A stretch of DNA of 25,535 nucleotides from the NCBI GenBank assembly GCA_036505615.1, contig DASXTB010000097.1:1-25535 (forward strand), written 5' to 3'. The position numbers were made by a program, and so were the translations under genes. The notes under the pieces were generated by a model. That model was not told where the DNA came from, did not search any database, and worked only from the letters and a program-made list of their open reading frames with translations. This document shows positions 1 to 7,660 of this stretch, piece by piece. Origin of the DNA: DASXTB01 sp036505615. GTDB lineage: Bacteria > Acidobacteriota > UBA6911 > JACQSX01. The first letter of the stretch is position 1. Each line of letters starts with the position of its first letter.

Positions 1-60
1 TGTGTTGTTGGGTGTTGGGTGTCGGGTGTTGGGGGTTGGGTATTGGGTGTCGGGTGTCAG
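1..60. repeat. G-rich 7-mer tandem repeat
   Basis: About eight imperfect tandem copies of a 7-mer of the form TGTYGGG run from the window edge to about position 60. The + strand has many closely spaced GGG runs, so it could fold as a G-quadruplex. It lies downstream of the minus-strand S41 gene. No ORF is supported here. Confidence 0.75.
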
Positions 61-77
61 GTTTCGGTTGGATAGGG

Positions 78-225
78 GAGCTGAGACCTGAGAGCTGAGA
101 GCTCAAAGCTGGGAGCTCAGAGCTGAGAGCTCAGAGCTGAAAGCTGAGACCTGAGAGCTCAGAGCTGAAAGCTGAGAGCTGAGAGCTCAGAGCTGGGAGC
201 TGAGAGCTGAGACCTGAAGCCTGCT
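78..225. repeat. GAGCTGAGA word repeat
   Basis: A patch of about 150 bp is built almost entirely from variants of GAGCTGAGA, GAGCTCAGA and GACCTGAGA. Because GAGCTC and CTCAGAGCTGAG are self-complementary, the patch can fold back on itself at many registers. It ends at the stop codon of the S41 gene, on that gene's 3' side, and could act as a transcript end or mRNA stabiliser. That role is inferred. Confidence 0.75.
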
Positions 226-226
226 T

Positions 227-1471
227 TCAGGCTGCCTTCTTCAATGATTTCCTGACAAGTTCTACGGCTCGTTGTAGCTGGAGTTTCTCTACTTCCGCCA
301 GCAGGCGATTGTACTGCTCGTCGCCGGTGAGATTCGGATTCTGATAATAGAAATTGGTGACAAAGCTTTCGTCGGGGACCTTCTCATCCGGCTGAATGCC
401 CGCCTTCCTCAAATTCTTGTTTTCAATGGACGATCCGGCCGGAGTGTAAAACAGATGGGTAGTGAGAATTAGCAGCGAGCCGTCTTCCAACTCAAGCGAC
501 TGCTGCAACGATCCGGTTCCCGATGTCTTCTCGCCAACCAGCCGCGCCCGATTGTTTTCCTTAAGCGCCGCCGCAAACAATTCAGCCGGCCCACTGGTGC
601 CGGCGGAGGTCAAAACAACAGCCGGGGTGCTAAAATCCACTGCAGCACCGGTCGAAATGTAGTCCTTCACCTTCTCCTTGCGGACTTTCAACGTGGCCAT
701 GGTCTTGCCTGCGGGAAGAAACAAATCCGCTACTTTCATTGCTTCGTCGTAATCACCAAACCCGCTCCCTCGAAGGTCCAGAATCAACCCAGAAGGCTTG
801 CCGCTCAGCAGCATTCGCAACTTCGCTGAAGCTTCACTGGCAATGCCATGAGTGAACGCCGGAATTTTCAGATAGCCGATATCTGACTCCAGGACCTTAG
901 CCTGAACGGCAGGAAAATCTGGAACCTTGCGATTGACCGATATTTTGGTTGGTTCTGTGTTCCGCGTGCGGATTATTATCAGTTGCACCTGGCTATCCTG
1001 CGGGCCAACCAGCAAGCTCTCCATCTCCGCCAGGCTCAGCTCGGCAGTGTGCTTCCCATCGATACTCTCAATAATGTCGCCGCTCCTTAGCCCGGCGGCT
1101 TCCGCCGGCCCCCCACTCAAAACCGCCACCACGTAGCCGTACCCGTAGCGTTTTGCCATGGCGGCTCCGATATCGGCCTTGAATCTCTCCTTGCGGTTCT
1201 TCACGCCCGGAACAGAGCTTGCCGGAACATAACTGCAATAGGAATCGAGTGCATCAGTCAGCCCCTGCAGGGCGCCGGCCAGTGTCTTGTTTAGATCGGG
1301 AGTGTCTACGTAATCGGATTGAATTTTGCTAACCACATCCGAGAATAGTTTCAATTCTTTGAGAGTCTTTACGCGGGCATCTTCCACGGTTCCGAGCATC
1401 CCGCCCACGACCGCATAAGCCACAAAGAGTGCAGAAACGGAAAGTATCAGCAGTCTTCCTTTAGAATACAT
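227..1471 (-). CDS. S41 family C-terminal processing protease-like protein with substituted catalytic dyad
   Basis: Membrane-anchored, periplasm-facing protein of 414 aa. From the chosen start it has a short basic N-terminus, one membrane segment (about residues 7-26), an S41 N-terminal helical region, a PDZ domain (about 100-175, with GPAEAAGLRSGDIIESIDG) and the S41 core (about 195-365). CtpA/Prc proteases use a Ser-Lys dyad 25 residues apart, in GTASASE- and TFGKGxxQ-type motifs. Here the matching motifs are GTSGPAE and TSGTGSLQ. A gap-free alignment puts Gly294 and Thr319 at the Ser and Lys positions; Ser293 is adjacent and Gln323 is kept. It may be an inactive or altered protease that still binds peptide through PDZ. 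A start at 1501 is possible, but the ATG at 1471 has AAGGGA about 6 nt upstream, and a TATAAT at 1517-1512 would leave the 1501 start almost no leader. Confidence 0.85.
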   Translation of the reverse strand: MYSKGRLLILSVSALFVAYAVVGGMLGTVEDARVKTLKELKLFSDVVSKIQSDYVDTPDLNKTLAGALQGLTDALDSYCSYVPASSVPGVKNRKERFKADIGAAMAKRYGYGYVVAVLSGGPAEAAGLRSGDIIESIDGKHTAELSLAEMESLLVGPQDSQVQLIIIRTRNTEPTKISVNRKVPDFPAVQAKVLESDIGYLKIPAFTHGIASEASAKLRMLLSGKPSGLILDLRGSGFGDYDEAMKVADLFLPAGKTMATLKVRKEKVKDYISTGAAVDFSTPAVVLTSAGTSGPAELFAAALKENNRARLVGEKTSGTGSLQQSLELEDGSLLILTTHLFYTPAGSSIENKNLRKAGIQPDEKVPDESFVTNFYYQNPNLTGDEQYNRLLAEVEKLQLQRAVELVRKSLKKAA

Positions 1472-1511
1472 GCGCATTCCCTTCTTTTCGGACAGATTCA
1501 TCCATCAGCTC

Positions 1512-1517
1512 ATTATA
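1512..1517 (-). promoter_or_regulatory. Candidate -10 box of the S41 gene
   Basis: A perfect TATAAT reads on the minus strand. The predicted transcription start is about 1505, which is itself the A of an ATG opening a 14-codon ORF (MDESVRKEGNAHVF, stop at 1461). That mini-ORF overlaps the SD-preceded start of the protease at 1471 in another frame. No convincing -35 is visible 16-18 nt upstream. Confidence 0.5.
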
Positions 1518-1571
1518 CGATGGACGTGACGCTAGGCCATCGAAAACGTAACCGATGGCCTGTAACATTTA

Positions 1572-1699
1572 AATTGGCGCCGAAAAGACGTCATTAGTCA
1601 TTCGTCATTTGTCATTTCTCGGGACGAATGACTGACGACAAGACCAATGACTAATGACAAATGACTAATGACGTCTTTCATTAGTTGGTGCCAATATAA
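1572..1699. repeat. Inverted repeat of GTCATTAGTCATT words
   Basis: Two 33-bp arms (1584-1616 and 1646-1678) are reverse complements at 31 of 33 positions, around a 29-nt loop. The arms consist of GTCATT words (GTCATTAGTCATT). An outer pair, TTGGCGCC against GGTGCCAA, extends the palindrome to about 1572-1699. It sits between the mltG stop and the S41 promoter, so it could form a strong hairpin at the 3' end of the yqgF-mltG transcript. There is no T-run typical of an intrinsic terminator. Confidence 0.8.
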
Positions 1700-1727
1700 G
1701 TATTACCGTCCACTTAACCCGCATCAC

Positions 1728-2762
1728 TCACCTGTGGCCATTGGCGCCTGCCGATTTCGCCCTGCGATATTGTTCCACTGCACGATTGTGGGCCTCCAGG
1801 TTTTCGCTAAAGGCATGGGAGCCGTCATTGCGAGACACAAAATAAAGGTAACCAGTGTCGGCAGGATGTAAAGCCGCATCGATAGCCTTCAAACCCGGAT
1901 TTGCAATCGGACCGGGCGGCAATCCGGGTTGGCGATAAGTGTTGTAAGGCGAGTCGAGCTGAAGATCACTCTGATGGATCACACCGTCCCAGGGCCTGAT
2001 CAGGCGAATCGCATAAATCACGGTGGGGTCGCACGCGAGCAGCATTCCTTCTTTCAAGCGGTTGTGATAGACCGAAGAGACAAGATAGCGTTCGTTGTCC
2101 AACGCGGTTTCCTTTTCAATCAAGCTGGCAAGCGTGACAGCCTGGCGCACCGTCATCCCCATCTCTCTCGAGCGCCGTATGCGGCCGGAATCGAAACGCC
2201 TGCGAAATCCCCGCACCATTTCGAGCAGAATGCTTTGCGGCGTGGCCCGCCGGCTAAGCAGGTATGTCTCAGGAAACAGGTATCCTTCCACATTCTTGGC
2301 CTGGCGGTCCAGGTCCACGATAGGTTCCACATTATTGAAAGCGCCGTCGAAATCCTCTTCCGGGCCAAATCCTTCTCTCAAGAAGATAGGCTTGATGTCC
2401 TGAAAGATCAGGCCCTCGGGGATAGTCACCTTATGGCGGTAAACGTCGCCGCGAATCAGCTTTTTCGCCACCTGTGCCATCGTCATTGGCTCAGTGAATT
2501 GATATTCACCTGCTTTGATGGCGCCCGCTTTGCCCGTCAGCCTCAGGTACGTGTAAAAGAGTGTCGCTGAAGGGACAATCCCATTTTCCTTCATCCGGTA
2601 GGCAATCAATCTGGCGCTGTCTCCCCTGTCTATATCCACGATTTTTTCCGCCTCGGCAAAGCCTCTGTAAGGCTTCCGGAGAACAAACAGCCCCACTAGG
2701 ACAAAACAACCCAGCAGTCCTGCAATCGCCACAATTGAAAACCAGAAAGAACGAAACGTCAT
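1728..2762 (-). CDS. mltG: Endolytic murein transglycosylase MltG
   Basis: Inner-membrane lytic transglycosylase that cuts nascent peptidoglycan strands and so limits glycan chain length. The 344-aa protein has one N-terminal membrane segment (about residues 8-28), a LysM-like region (about 40-108) and the YceG/MltG catalytic domain (about 110-335). Family hallmarks visible are EGYLFPETY, TLASLIEKETA with the catalytic Glu at about 216, YHNRLKEGMLLACDPTVIYA, and SPYNTYRQPGLPPGPIANPG. Length is normal for the family. The start ATG overlaps the stop of the upstream yqgF gene by 4 nt (ATGA), so the two are probably translationally coupled. The yqgF-mltG pairing occurs in many bacteria. Confidence 0.95.
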   Translation of the reverse strand: MTFRSFWFSIVAIAGLLGCFVLVGLFVLRKPYRGFAEAEKIVDIDRGDSARLIAYRMKENGIVPSATLFYTYLRLTGKAGAIKAGEYQFTEPMTMAQVAKKLIRGDVYRHKVTIPEGLIFQDIKPIFLREGFGPEEDFDGAFNNVEPIVDLDRQAKNVEGYLFPETYLLSRRATPQSILLEMVRGFRRRFDSGRIRRSREMGMTVRQAVTLASLIEKETALDNERYLVSSVYHNRLKEGMLLACDPTVIYAIRLIRPWDGVIHQSDLQLDSPYNTYRQPGLPPGPIANPGLKAIDAALHPADTGYLYFVSRNDGSHAFSENLEAHNRAVEQYRRAKSAGANGHR

Positions 2763-3181
2763 GGGATGGGGCCCTCATCGAAGTAGCGCTGCAGTATCAC
2801 AGCCGCAGAAAACTCATCGCGCCTCAGATTTCGTTCTCGAACATCCAGACCCGCCTGTACCATTCGCTGCTCCGCTTCGCGGCTGGAAAGCCGCTCGTCC
2901 ACCTTGTAAACCGGCAACCCCAATCTCCGCAGCGACTGTATGAGCGATTCCATGCGCTGCGCTTCCGGACCAGACGTCCCGTCCATATTGAGTGGGAAAC
3001 CGACCACCAACGAGTGCGCTCCCCGCTCGATTATGATCTCCCGCAATCTTTGCATGTCTTCGTCCAGGTTCGTTCGCTCCAGAGTTCGAAACGGCGTCGA
3101 GAGCACTCCCAGGGGATCGCTCACTGCTATCCCGATATGCTTATCTCCCACATCCAGTGCGATTACAGACACACACCCCAT
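2759..3181 (-). CDS. yqgF: Holliday junction resolvase-like / pre-16S rRNA nuclease YqgF (RuvX)
   Basis: RNase H-fold nuclease family implicated in 16S rRNA 5'-end maturation. The 140-aa protein opens with the family signature VIALDVGDKHIGIAVSDP (catalytic Asp in LDVG), followed by VVGFPLNMDGTSG, VDERLSSREAE and the C-terminal RRDEFSAAVILQRYF with further acidic residues. The frame stays open upstream to 3490, but those roughly 100 residues resemble no YqgF extension and overlap the divergent gene at 3260, so the ATG at 3181 is chosen. No Shine-Dalgarno precedes it. TATCCT at 3195-3190 would put transcription start within about 2 nt of the ATG, so the mRNA may be leaderless. The gene is first in the operon with mltG. 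Confidence 0.93.
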   Translation of the reverse strand: MGCVSVIALDVGDKHIGIAVSDPLGVLSTPFRTLERTNLDEDMQRLREIIIERGAHSLVVGFPLNMDGTSGPEAQRMESLIQSLRRLGLPVYKVDERLSSREAEQRMVQAGLDVRERNLRRDEFSAAVILQRYFDEGPIP

Positions 3182-3259
3182 TGTAACTGAGGATACATTG
3201 AAAATTGGCCCAACCCGCGCTACCATCCAACTGGAGGCATCGGGTCCGGAGGAGTTCGT

Positions 3260-3874
3260 ATGAGAACGAAGGTCGCTCTCCAGTTGTTGGTTTCTTCCCT
3301 TCTGTACACGGGGACGTTTTGGGCATCTAATTCGACGAATTTCGGGCCGGACGGATTGAAAGTGTTCGTCGATTTCAGACCAGTACTGCAGGCAAGCCGC
3401 GAAGTACTGGTGGAAAAGCCGCCCCTCGGGATGGCTCTGGAGTTGGAAGACTCCGGGAAATCGACGGGAGTGCTCGAGACGGCGACTCACGAATATGCTT
3501 CCGGAACACTCTCAAAAGACCACCTGGAGAAGATCGCCGTTCGTCACGACCTGAGTGACGGCACGTGGGAGAAGGTGCGCTACAAGTTGCAAGTGAAGGT
3601 GGAACCCATCGGGCCGAAAGAAACGCGAGTGATCGCCGACGCCTTGGTGGAAGGATTGAAACGCAGCTTTACCGGTAAAGAAGAGTGGATTCCTGTTCCA
3701 TCAAACGGCAACCTGGAAGAAACATTTCTACTCCACCTGGGACGAAAACTTTTTGGAGAGCAGTTCTCGCTTCAAGCTAAGAAAAAGACTCTCTGGCAGA
3801 GGGATCCTCGGTACGTCCCCGACCCGGACTCAAATAACAACAAGGTCGCCAAGCCAGAGATCAAGCGCTGGTAA
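3260..3874 (+). CDS. Exported protein of unknown function
   Basis: The 204-aa product is not recognised. A hydrophobic N-terminus (about residues 5-22, KVALQLLVSSLLYTGTFWAS) looks like a signal peptide. The mature part is mixed alpha/beta and polar, with a middle section KVRYKLQVKVEPIGPKETRVIADALVE that reads as beta-rich, and a basic C-terminus ending PEIKRW. A strong GGAGGAG lies 5-7 nt before the ATG, which fixes the start. It is divergent from yqgF-mltG, with about 78 bp between, and convergent with the gene at 4092. Domain assignment would need a profile search. Confidence 0.75.
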   Translation: MRTKVALQLLVSSLLYTGTFWASNSTNFGPDGLKVFVDFRPVLQASREVLVEKPPLGMALELEDSGKSTGVLETATHEYASGTLSKDHLEKIAVRHDLSDGTWEKVRYKLQVKVEPIGPKETRVIADALVEGLKRSFTGKEEWIPVPSNGNLEETFLLHLGRKLFGEQFSLQAKKKTLWQRDPRYVPDPDSNNNKVAKPEIKRW

Positions 3875-3905
3875 TTCGGTAAGCCTCACCGCGAAGGCCA
3901 AAAGC

Positions 3906-4038
3906 GTCATCGGTCATCAGTCATCGGTCACCGGTCACAGGTCAAAGGTCAGCAGGTCCAACGGTCAGCAGGTCAAAGGTCGCAGGTCCAAAAGTCAGCG
4001 GGTCCACAGGTCCGCGGGTCCACAGGTCAGCAAGTCAA
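3906..4038. repeat. GGTCA/GGTCC word repeat
   Basis: About 130 bp made of GGTC words with variable 2-5-nt joints (GGTCATCAGTCATCGGTCA, then AGGTCAGCAGGTCC, then GCGGGTCCACAGGTCC). Unit length drifts between 8 and 12 nt, so there is no fixed period. It lies between the convergent genes ending at 3874 and 4092, about 30 bp after the stop of the plus-strand gene. Confidence 0.7.
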
Positions 4039-4091
4039 AACCGGCCATTCGGATTCTTAAGCCGCAGGCGGCGGAAATCGTGGGAGGAGTG

Positions 4092-4514
4092 TTACTTCGC
4101 TGTCTGATCCTTAACAAATTGAGTGGTCTGAATAATTTGTTCCTGTATGGCGGGATCGCTCACCTTACCCAAGTGCCGCAGAAGAAATAAGGTAATTTTC
4201 GGTTTCCTGTCCTCACGTATCGGGACGATCTCCGGCCTAACGAACGCGCCGCGTATCAGCGGAAGAATTCTACGCAGCTTCCTAGGGTCACTCAACGCCT
4301 TCTCGTCTAGAATTTTCAATAAAGCAATCGACACTCTATCGCCAAGCCTATTCAATTGCTTCTCCGTAGCGCTCACGTTGAAGTCACCCGATTGGCGTAG
4401 CAGATTATCGACTAAATTAATGGCGTAATAATCGTCGTTCTGCTGCATCTCCCCCCCGAAGCTACATAGCGAAAGCGCAAAGACAATTTGCGTGACCACA
4501 ACAACAAAGCTCAT
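4092..4514 (-). CDS. Small exported helical protein, possibly HEAT-like
   Basis: A 140-aa product. The frame extends upstream to 4601, but the ATG at 4514 has GGAGGG 8-9 nt upstream and begins directly with a signal-peptide-like stretch (MSFVVVVTQIVFALSLCSFG), so this start is preferred. After the signal the protein is rich in predicted helices (YYAINLVDNLLRQSGDF, RVSIALLKILDEKAL, RKLRRILPLIRGAFV, KITLFLLRHLG, PAIQEQIIQTTQFV), with spacing that resembles HEAT or other alpha-solenoid repeats. No catalytic motif is visible. A Cys follows the signal, but LSLC is a poor lipobox. Function unknown. Confidence 0.65.
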   Translation of the reverse strand: MSFVVVVTQIVFALSLCSFGGEMQQNDDYYAINLVDNLLRQSGDFNVSATEKQLNRLGDRVSIALLKILDEKALSDPRKLRRILPLIRGAFVRPEIVPIREDRKPKITLFLLRHLGKVSDPAIQEQIIQTTQFVKDQTAK

Positions 4515-4639
4515 ACGGAATACCCTCCGGCTACGGCCTACTTTTTTGTATATCAGACCCGGCTGAGATACTACCCTGTCCCTGGGAGGATGACGAGGCA
4601 CTTATGTTGTTTGTCCGTGCCCCTGAATAGCTGACTTGC

Positions 4640-4735
4640 GCCGTGTTCCCTGTGTCCTTTGTGGTTAAGTCTTCCTGCACCACAACGGACACAAAGGACA
4701 CGGCGGACAAGGGAACATTTGTGGATCAACAAAGC
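4640..4735. repeat. Imperfect inverted repeat of CACAAAGGACAC words
   Basis: The stretch GCCGTGTTCCCTGTGTCCTT (from 4640) faces ACACAAAGGACACGGCGG (from about 4690). The words GTGTCCTTTGTG and CACAAAGGACAC are reverse complements, and the arms pair imperfectly across about 30 nt. It lies in the gene-free stretch 4515-5297, which otherwise contains only the palindrome at 4891-5130. Confidence 0.6.
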
Positions 4736-4890
4736 CACACCCTCGAAGAAAGAAATCTTATAGAGTAGCCGAGTGCCCGTACAATATTTTAGAGATCTGC
4801 TGCGTGAAACTCGCTGTAAAACTTGAGCCGATGACTGATTGGTGACCTGTGAACCCGGAATATTCATAAATTTTTGTAGCGAGAAGAAAA

Positions 4891-5130
4891 GCCGCGCAGC
4901 GGCACAGAGAATTGTAGCCGAGGCCGTGAGGCCTCGGTCCGGCGTTCCCAGACAGGTCAAGCCGCGTAGCGGCGACAGAATTCGATGCGCGAGATGACAT
5001 GCCTGCGATTGATTGTGTATTGGCGCAAGAAAAAATACTCTGTCGCCGCTACGCGGCTCGTCATTTTTCGGGGACGCCGGACCGAGGCCTCATGGCCTCG
5101 GCTACAATTCTCTGCGCCGCTGCGCGGCTC
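4891..5130. repeat. Long nested palindrome (BIME/REP-like)
   Basis: The left arm (4891-4977) and right arm (5038-5130) are reverse complements over about 85-90 bp with a few substitutions and one short divergent patch, around a loop of about 60 nt. Each arm itself holds small perfect hairpins: GCCGC-GCA-GCGGC, CCGAGGCC-GTGA-GGCCTCGG and GCCGC-GTA-GCGGC. Palindromes nested inside a larger palindrome resemble REP/BIME elements or a non-autonomous transposon. No transposase or RAYT gene is in the window. Confidence 0.8.
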
Positions 5131-5284
5131 GCTTTGTCCGTAGAAGAGATTTGTGAATAATCCGGGTGTGTGTGAAGACCGCTGACCCATGACTGAGGAC
5201 CGATGACGCTCTTGGACTATGCTTCCGCCGTCGCTTTTCAGCGCTCTGCGAGACTACAGCGAACCTTTTCGTCAAGCCTAGGCG

Positions 5285-5290
5285 TACAAT
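5285..5290 (+). promoter_or_regulatory. Candidate -10 box directly before the FxLYD gene
   Basis: TACAAT lies 7 nt before the ATG at 5298, which would start transcription at about 5297. There is no Shine-Dalgarno between them, so the operon mRNA may be leaderless or nearly so. The -35 region is not consensus. Confidence 0.4.
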
Positions 5291-5297
5291 TTGAATA

Positions 5298-5924
5298 ATG
5301 GCATACAACGTTCAAGTGTGGAGCCGGGCGTTGCAGGGCGGCCTGATTGTTTTTTTAATATGCTTCCTGGTTCTCGCCGCTTGGTTTTGGAGACGGCTGC
5401 ACGGAAAAACGGGCTCGCTCTCGCGAGAGATCGACCAACAATACCGCCAACCGGATACGAGCTTCTCTTCTCTTGTCCGGCCAGCGGCGCTGCCCGCCCT
5501 TATTCGAGCCTGGTGGATCAGCGCGCTTGCCGGCGCGGCAGCAACGGTGATGCTTGCCGTCACGCCGCTCTCCTACTTCCCTAATTTTACCTCCGGGCCA
5601 CTGCTTCCGGGTGAAACCGTCGAACTGAAAACGCTCAATACCGACCTTCAAAGCGATCCCATGAGAATCGACGGTGAAGTGACCAATATCTCCAGGCGGG
5701 CGTTGCCGAAGTTCCGCATTCATCTTATTCTTTACGACCGGCGTTCCACGCCGATTGGCACTAGAACAATCGAGATGCGGCAGGATCTCCAACCCAATCA
5801 GACATTGCCGTTTTTCTTTACCGAGCCCAGATCCGAGAGCGTCAAGCGCGTGGGCGTCACTTTCTCTTCCCAATATCGCCCTTTGGTCCATCGAGAAAGC
5901 GCAGAGGTAAAACAGAGACCTTGA
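5298..5924 (+). CDS. Two-pass membrane protein with FxLYD-like C-terminal domain
   Basis: A 208-aa protein with two predicted membrane segments (about residues 14-32 and 71-90), joined by a polar loop, and an extracytoplasmic domain (about 105-195). The part IDGEVTNISRRALPKFRIHLILYDRRSTPIGTRTIEM matches the FxLYD style: a beta-sandwich with a G-x-V-x-N strand followed by LYD. Such domains are common in exported proteins of unclear function. Its stop overlaps the TTG start of the following ABC transporter gene by 4 nt, which places it first in a three-gene operon and suggests a role with the exporter. That role is inferred from context alone. Confidence 0.8.
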   Translation: MAYNVQVWSRALQGGLIVFLICFLVLAAWFWRRLHGKTGSLSREIDQQYRQPDTSFSSLVRPAALPALIRAWWISALAGAAATVMLAVTPLSYFPNFTSGPLLPGETVELKTLNTDLQSDPMRIDGEVTNISRRALPKFRIHLILYDRRSTPIGTRTIEMRQDLQPNQTLPFFFTEPRSESVKRVGVTFSSQYRPLVHRESAEVKQRP

Positions 5925-7660
5925 AAGATCACGCCCTGCATCGCCTGCTTCCCTACCTGAAAAAGTACCGCCAGCGCATCCTCTGGGGGATGCTGATGGT
6001 CGCCTGCACCAATGTCTTTGCGCTGGTCAGCCCCTGGATCCTAAAACAGGCCATCGACACGCTGTCGCGCGGATTCAACCGCTCTACGCTGCTCTGGTAC
6101 GCCGGCCTGATTGTTGGCGCGGCACTGATCGAAGGAGTTTTTCGTTTCGCCATGCGTCGGATTCTGATCGGCGTTTCCCGCGACGTGGAGTACGACCTGC
6201 GAAACGATTTCTTTGCGCACCTTGAATTGCTTTCTGCCTCGTTTTACCAGAAGCACGCCACCGGCGACATAATGTCGCGCGCCACCAATGACCTGTCGGC
6301 GGTCCGAATGGTGCTCGGGCCCGGAATCATGTACTCGGTAAACACTATAACCATCAGTATCATGGCCACCGCGCTGCTTTTTAAGATCAGCGTGCCGCTC
6401 ACCGTTCTTGCCATCGTTCCACTGGCGCTGGTTTCTATCACTGTCAAGAAATTCGGCGCCATCGTCCACGCCAGATTTGAAAAAATTCAGGAACAGCTCT
6501 CCAACATAAGCACTCAGGTCCAGGAGTCGCTGGCCGGAATCCGCGTCGTGCGCGCCTACAACCGCGAGCGCGCTTTCATCCGTCAATTTGAAGAGGCCAA
6601 TCAGGAATACTTTCGCAGGAATCTGTCGCTGATTCGCGTGTCCGGCCTGTTTCATCCCCTCAATGCGCTGTTCCTTGGCATGTCGTCCGTGCTGCTTCTC
6701 TGGTACGGGGGGCGGCAGGTGATCCAGGGCGACATCACGCTGGGAGAATTTGTCGCCTTCATTTCCTACCTGGCGATGCTGATCTGGCCCACCGTTGCTC
6801 TGGGGTGGGTGGTCAACATCTTCCAGCGCGGGGCAGCCTCTATGGGACGAATCAACCAGTTGCTGGACGCGGTCCCTGAAATTCAGGATCGAGACGTCAA
6901 CCCGGTCACTATTCGCGGAGAAATTGAAGTGCGTCACTTGAACTTCTCCTACAACGGGGCTCAGGTACTGCACGACATCTCGTTCCGAGTCCCGGCTGGA
7001 TCCAGGCTGGCGGTGGTGGGGCGCACGGGCGCGGGGAAGAGCACGCTGGTGCAGCTTCTGGGACGCCTCTACCCGGTTTCGGACGGCTCTATTTTCATCG
7101 ACGGGGTGGACATCAATCGAATTCCTCTGACGAACTTGCGCAGGAGTCTGGGATTCGTGCCGCAGGATGCCTTTCTTTTCTCCGAAACGATTGGCGGCAA
7201 TATCGCATTTGGAGACACCGGCGGAAGCACGGAGCGGATGCAGGAGGCGGCGCGAGTAGCGGGCCTGGAACAGGACATCGAAAGTTTTCCACGCCAGTTT
7301 GAAACGGTCGTCGGGGAACGTGGGATTACCTTGTCGGGAGGCCAAAAGCAAAGAGCTACCATTGCGCGCGCCTTGTTTGTGGAGCCTCGCATTCTGGTGC
7401 TGGATGATTCGCTGTCCAGCGTGGACACCTATACGGAGGAGAGAATTCTGAATCGGCTGGCCCAGGCCGCCAGCGGCTGTACTACCGTCCTGGTCTCTCA
7501 CCGCATTTCTACCGTTCAGAGCGCCGATCAGATCCTGGTGCTCGATCAGGGCCGGATTGTGGAACGCGGCACGCATCAAGAGCTGTTGCGCAACGGAGGG
7601 CTTTACGCGGACCTTTACGAGAAACAGTTGTTGAAAGAAGAGCTGGGCGTGAACTCATGA
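5921..7660 (+). CDS. ABC exporter half-transporter, degenerate-Walker B subunit
   Basis: A 579-aa type IV ABC exporter subunit: six-helix membrane domain (about residues 15-310) fused to a nucleotide-binding domain (about 335-570). Walker A is GRTGAGKST (367-375), the signature is canonical LSGGQ (471-475), and the switch His is 527 in VSHR. Walker B reads ILVLDD, so Asp496 replaces the catalytic Glu. This is the mark of the impaired subunit in heterodimeric exporters such as TM287/288, BmrCD and MdlAB. It starts with TTG inside the upstream stop (TTGA overlap), and its own stop overlaps the next gene by ATGA. It is therefore very likely the obligate partner of the gene at 7657. Substrate (drug, lipid or other) cannot be read from the sequence. 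Confidence 0.95.
   Translation: MKDHALHRLLPYLKKYRQRILWGMLMVACTNVFALVSPWILKQAIDTLSRGFNRSTLLWYAGLIVGAALIEGVFRFAMRRILIGVSRDVEYDLRNDFFAHLELLSASFYQKHATGDIMSRATNDLSAVRMVLGPGIMYSVNTITISIMATALLFKISVPLTVLAIVPLALVSITVKKFGAIVHARFEKIQEQLSNISTQVQESLAGIRVVRAYNRERAFIRQFEEANQEYFRRNLSLIRVSGLFHPLNALFLGMSSVLLLWYGGRQVIQGDITLGEFVAFISYLAMLIWPTVALGWVVNIFQRGAASMGRINQLLDAVPEIQDRDVNPVTIRGEIEVRHLNFSYNGAQVLHDISFRVPAGSRLAVVGRTGAGKSTLVQLLGRLYPVSDGSIFIDGVDINRIPLTNLRRSLGFVPQDAFLFSETIGGNIAFGDTGGSTERMQEAARVAGLEQDIESFPRQFETVVGERGITLSGGQKQRATIARALFVEPRILVLDDSLSSVDTYTEERILNRLAQAASGCTTVLVSHRISTVQSADQILVLDQGRIVERGTHQELLRNGGLYADLYEKQLLKEELGVNS

Noticed and set aside
1929..3190. Two plus-strand open frames (about 210 codons each) across mltG and yqgF
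   Set aside because: Both overlap well-identified genes on the other strand and show no domain, signal peptide or ribosome site.
3182..3490. N-terminal extension of about 103 aa of YqgF
   Set aside because: The family signature starts right after the ATG at 3181, the extension has no family counterpart, and it overlaps the divergent SD-preceded gene at 3260.
78..4038. CRISPR array interpretation of the word-repeat patches
   Set aside because: Units are 8-12 nt with drifting period and no unique spacers of uniform length, and no cas genes are present.
6041..7579. 512-codon open frame antisense to the first ABC transporter gene
   Set aside because: It mirrors a gene with convincing family motifs, its translation is Arg/His/Gln-rich with no recognisable domain, and it has no ribosome site. 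Long antisense frames are expected in GC-rich genes.
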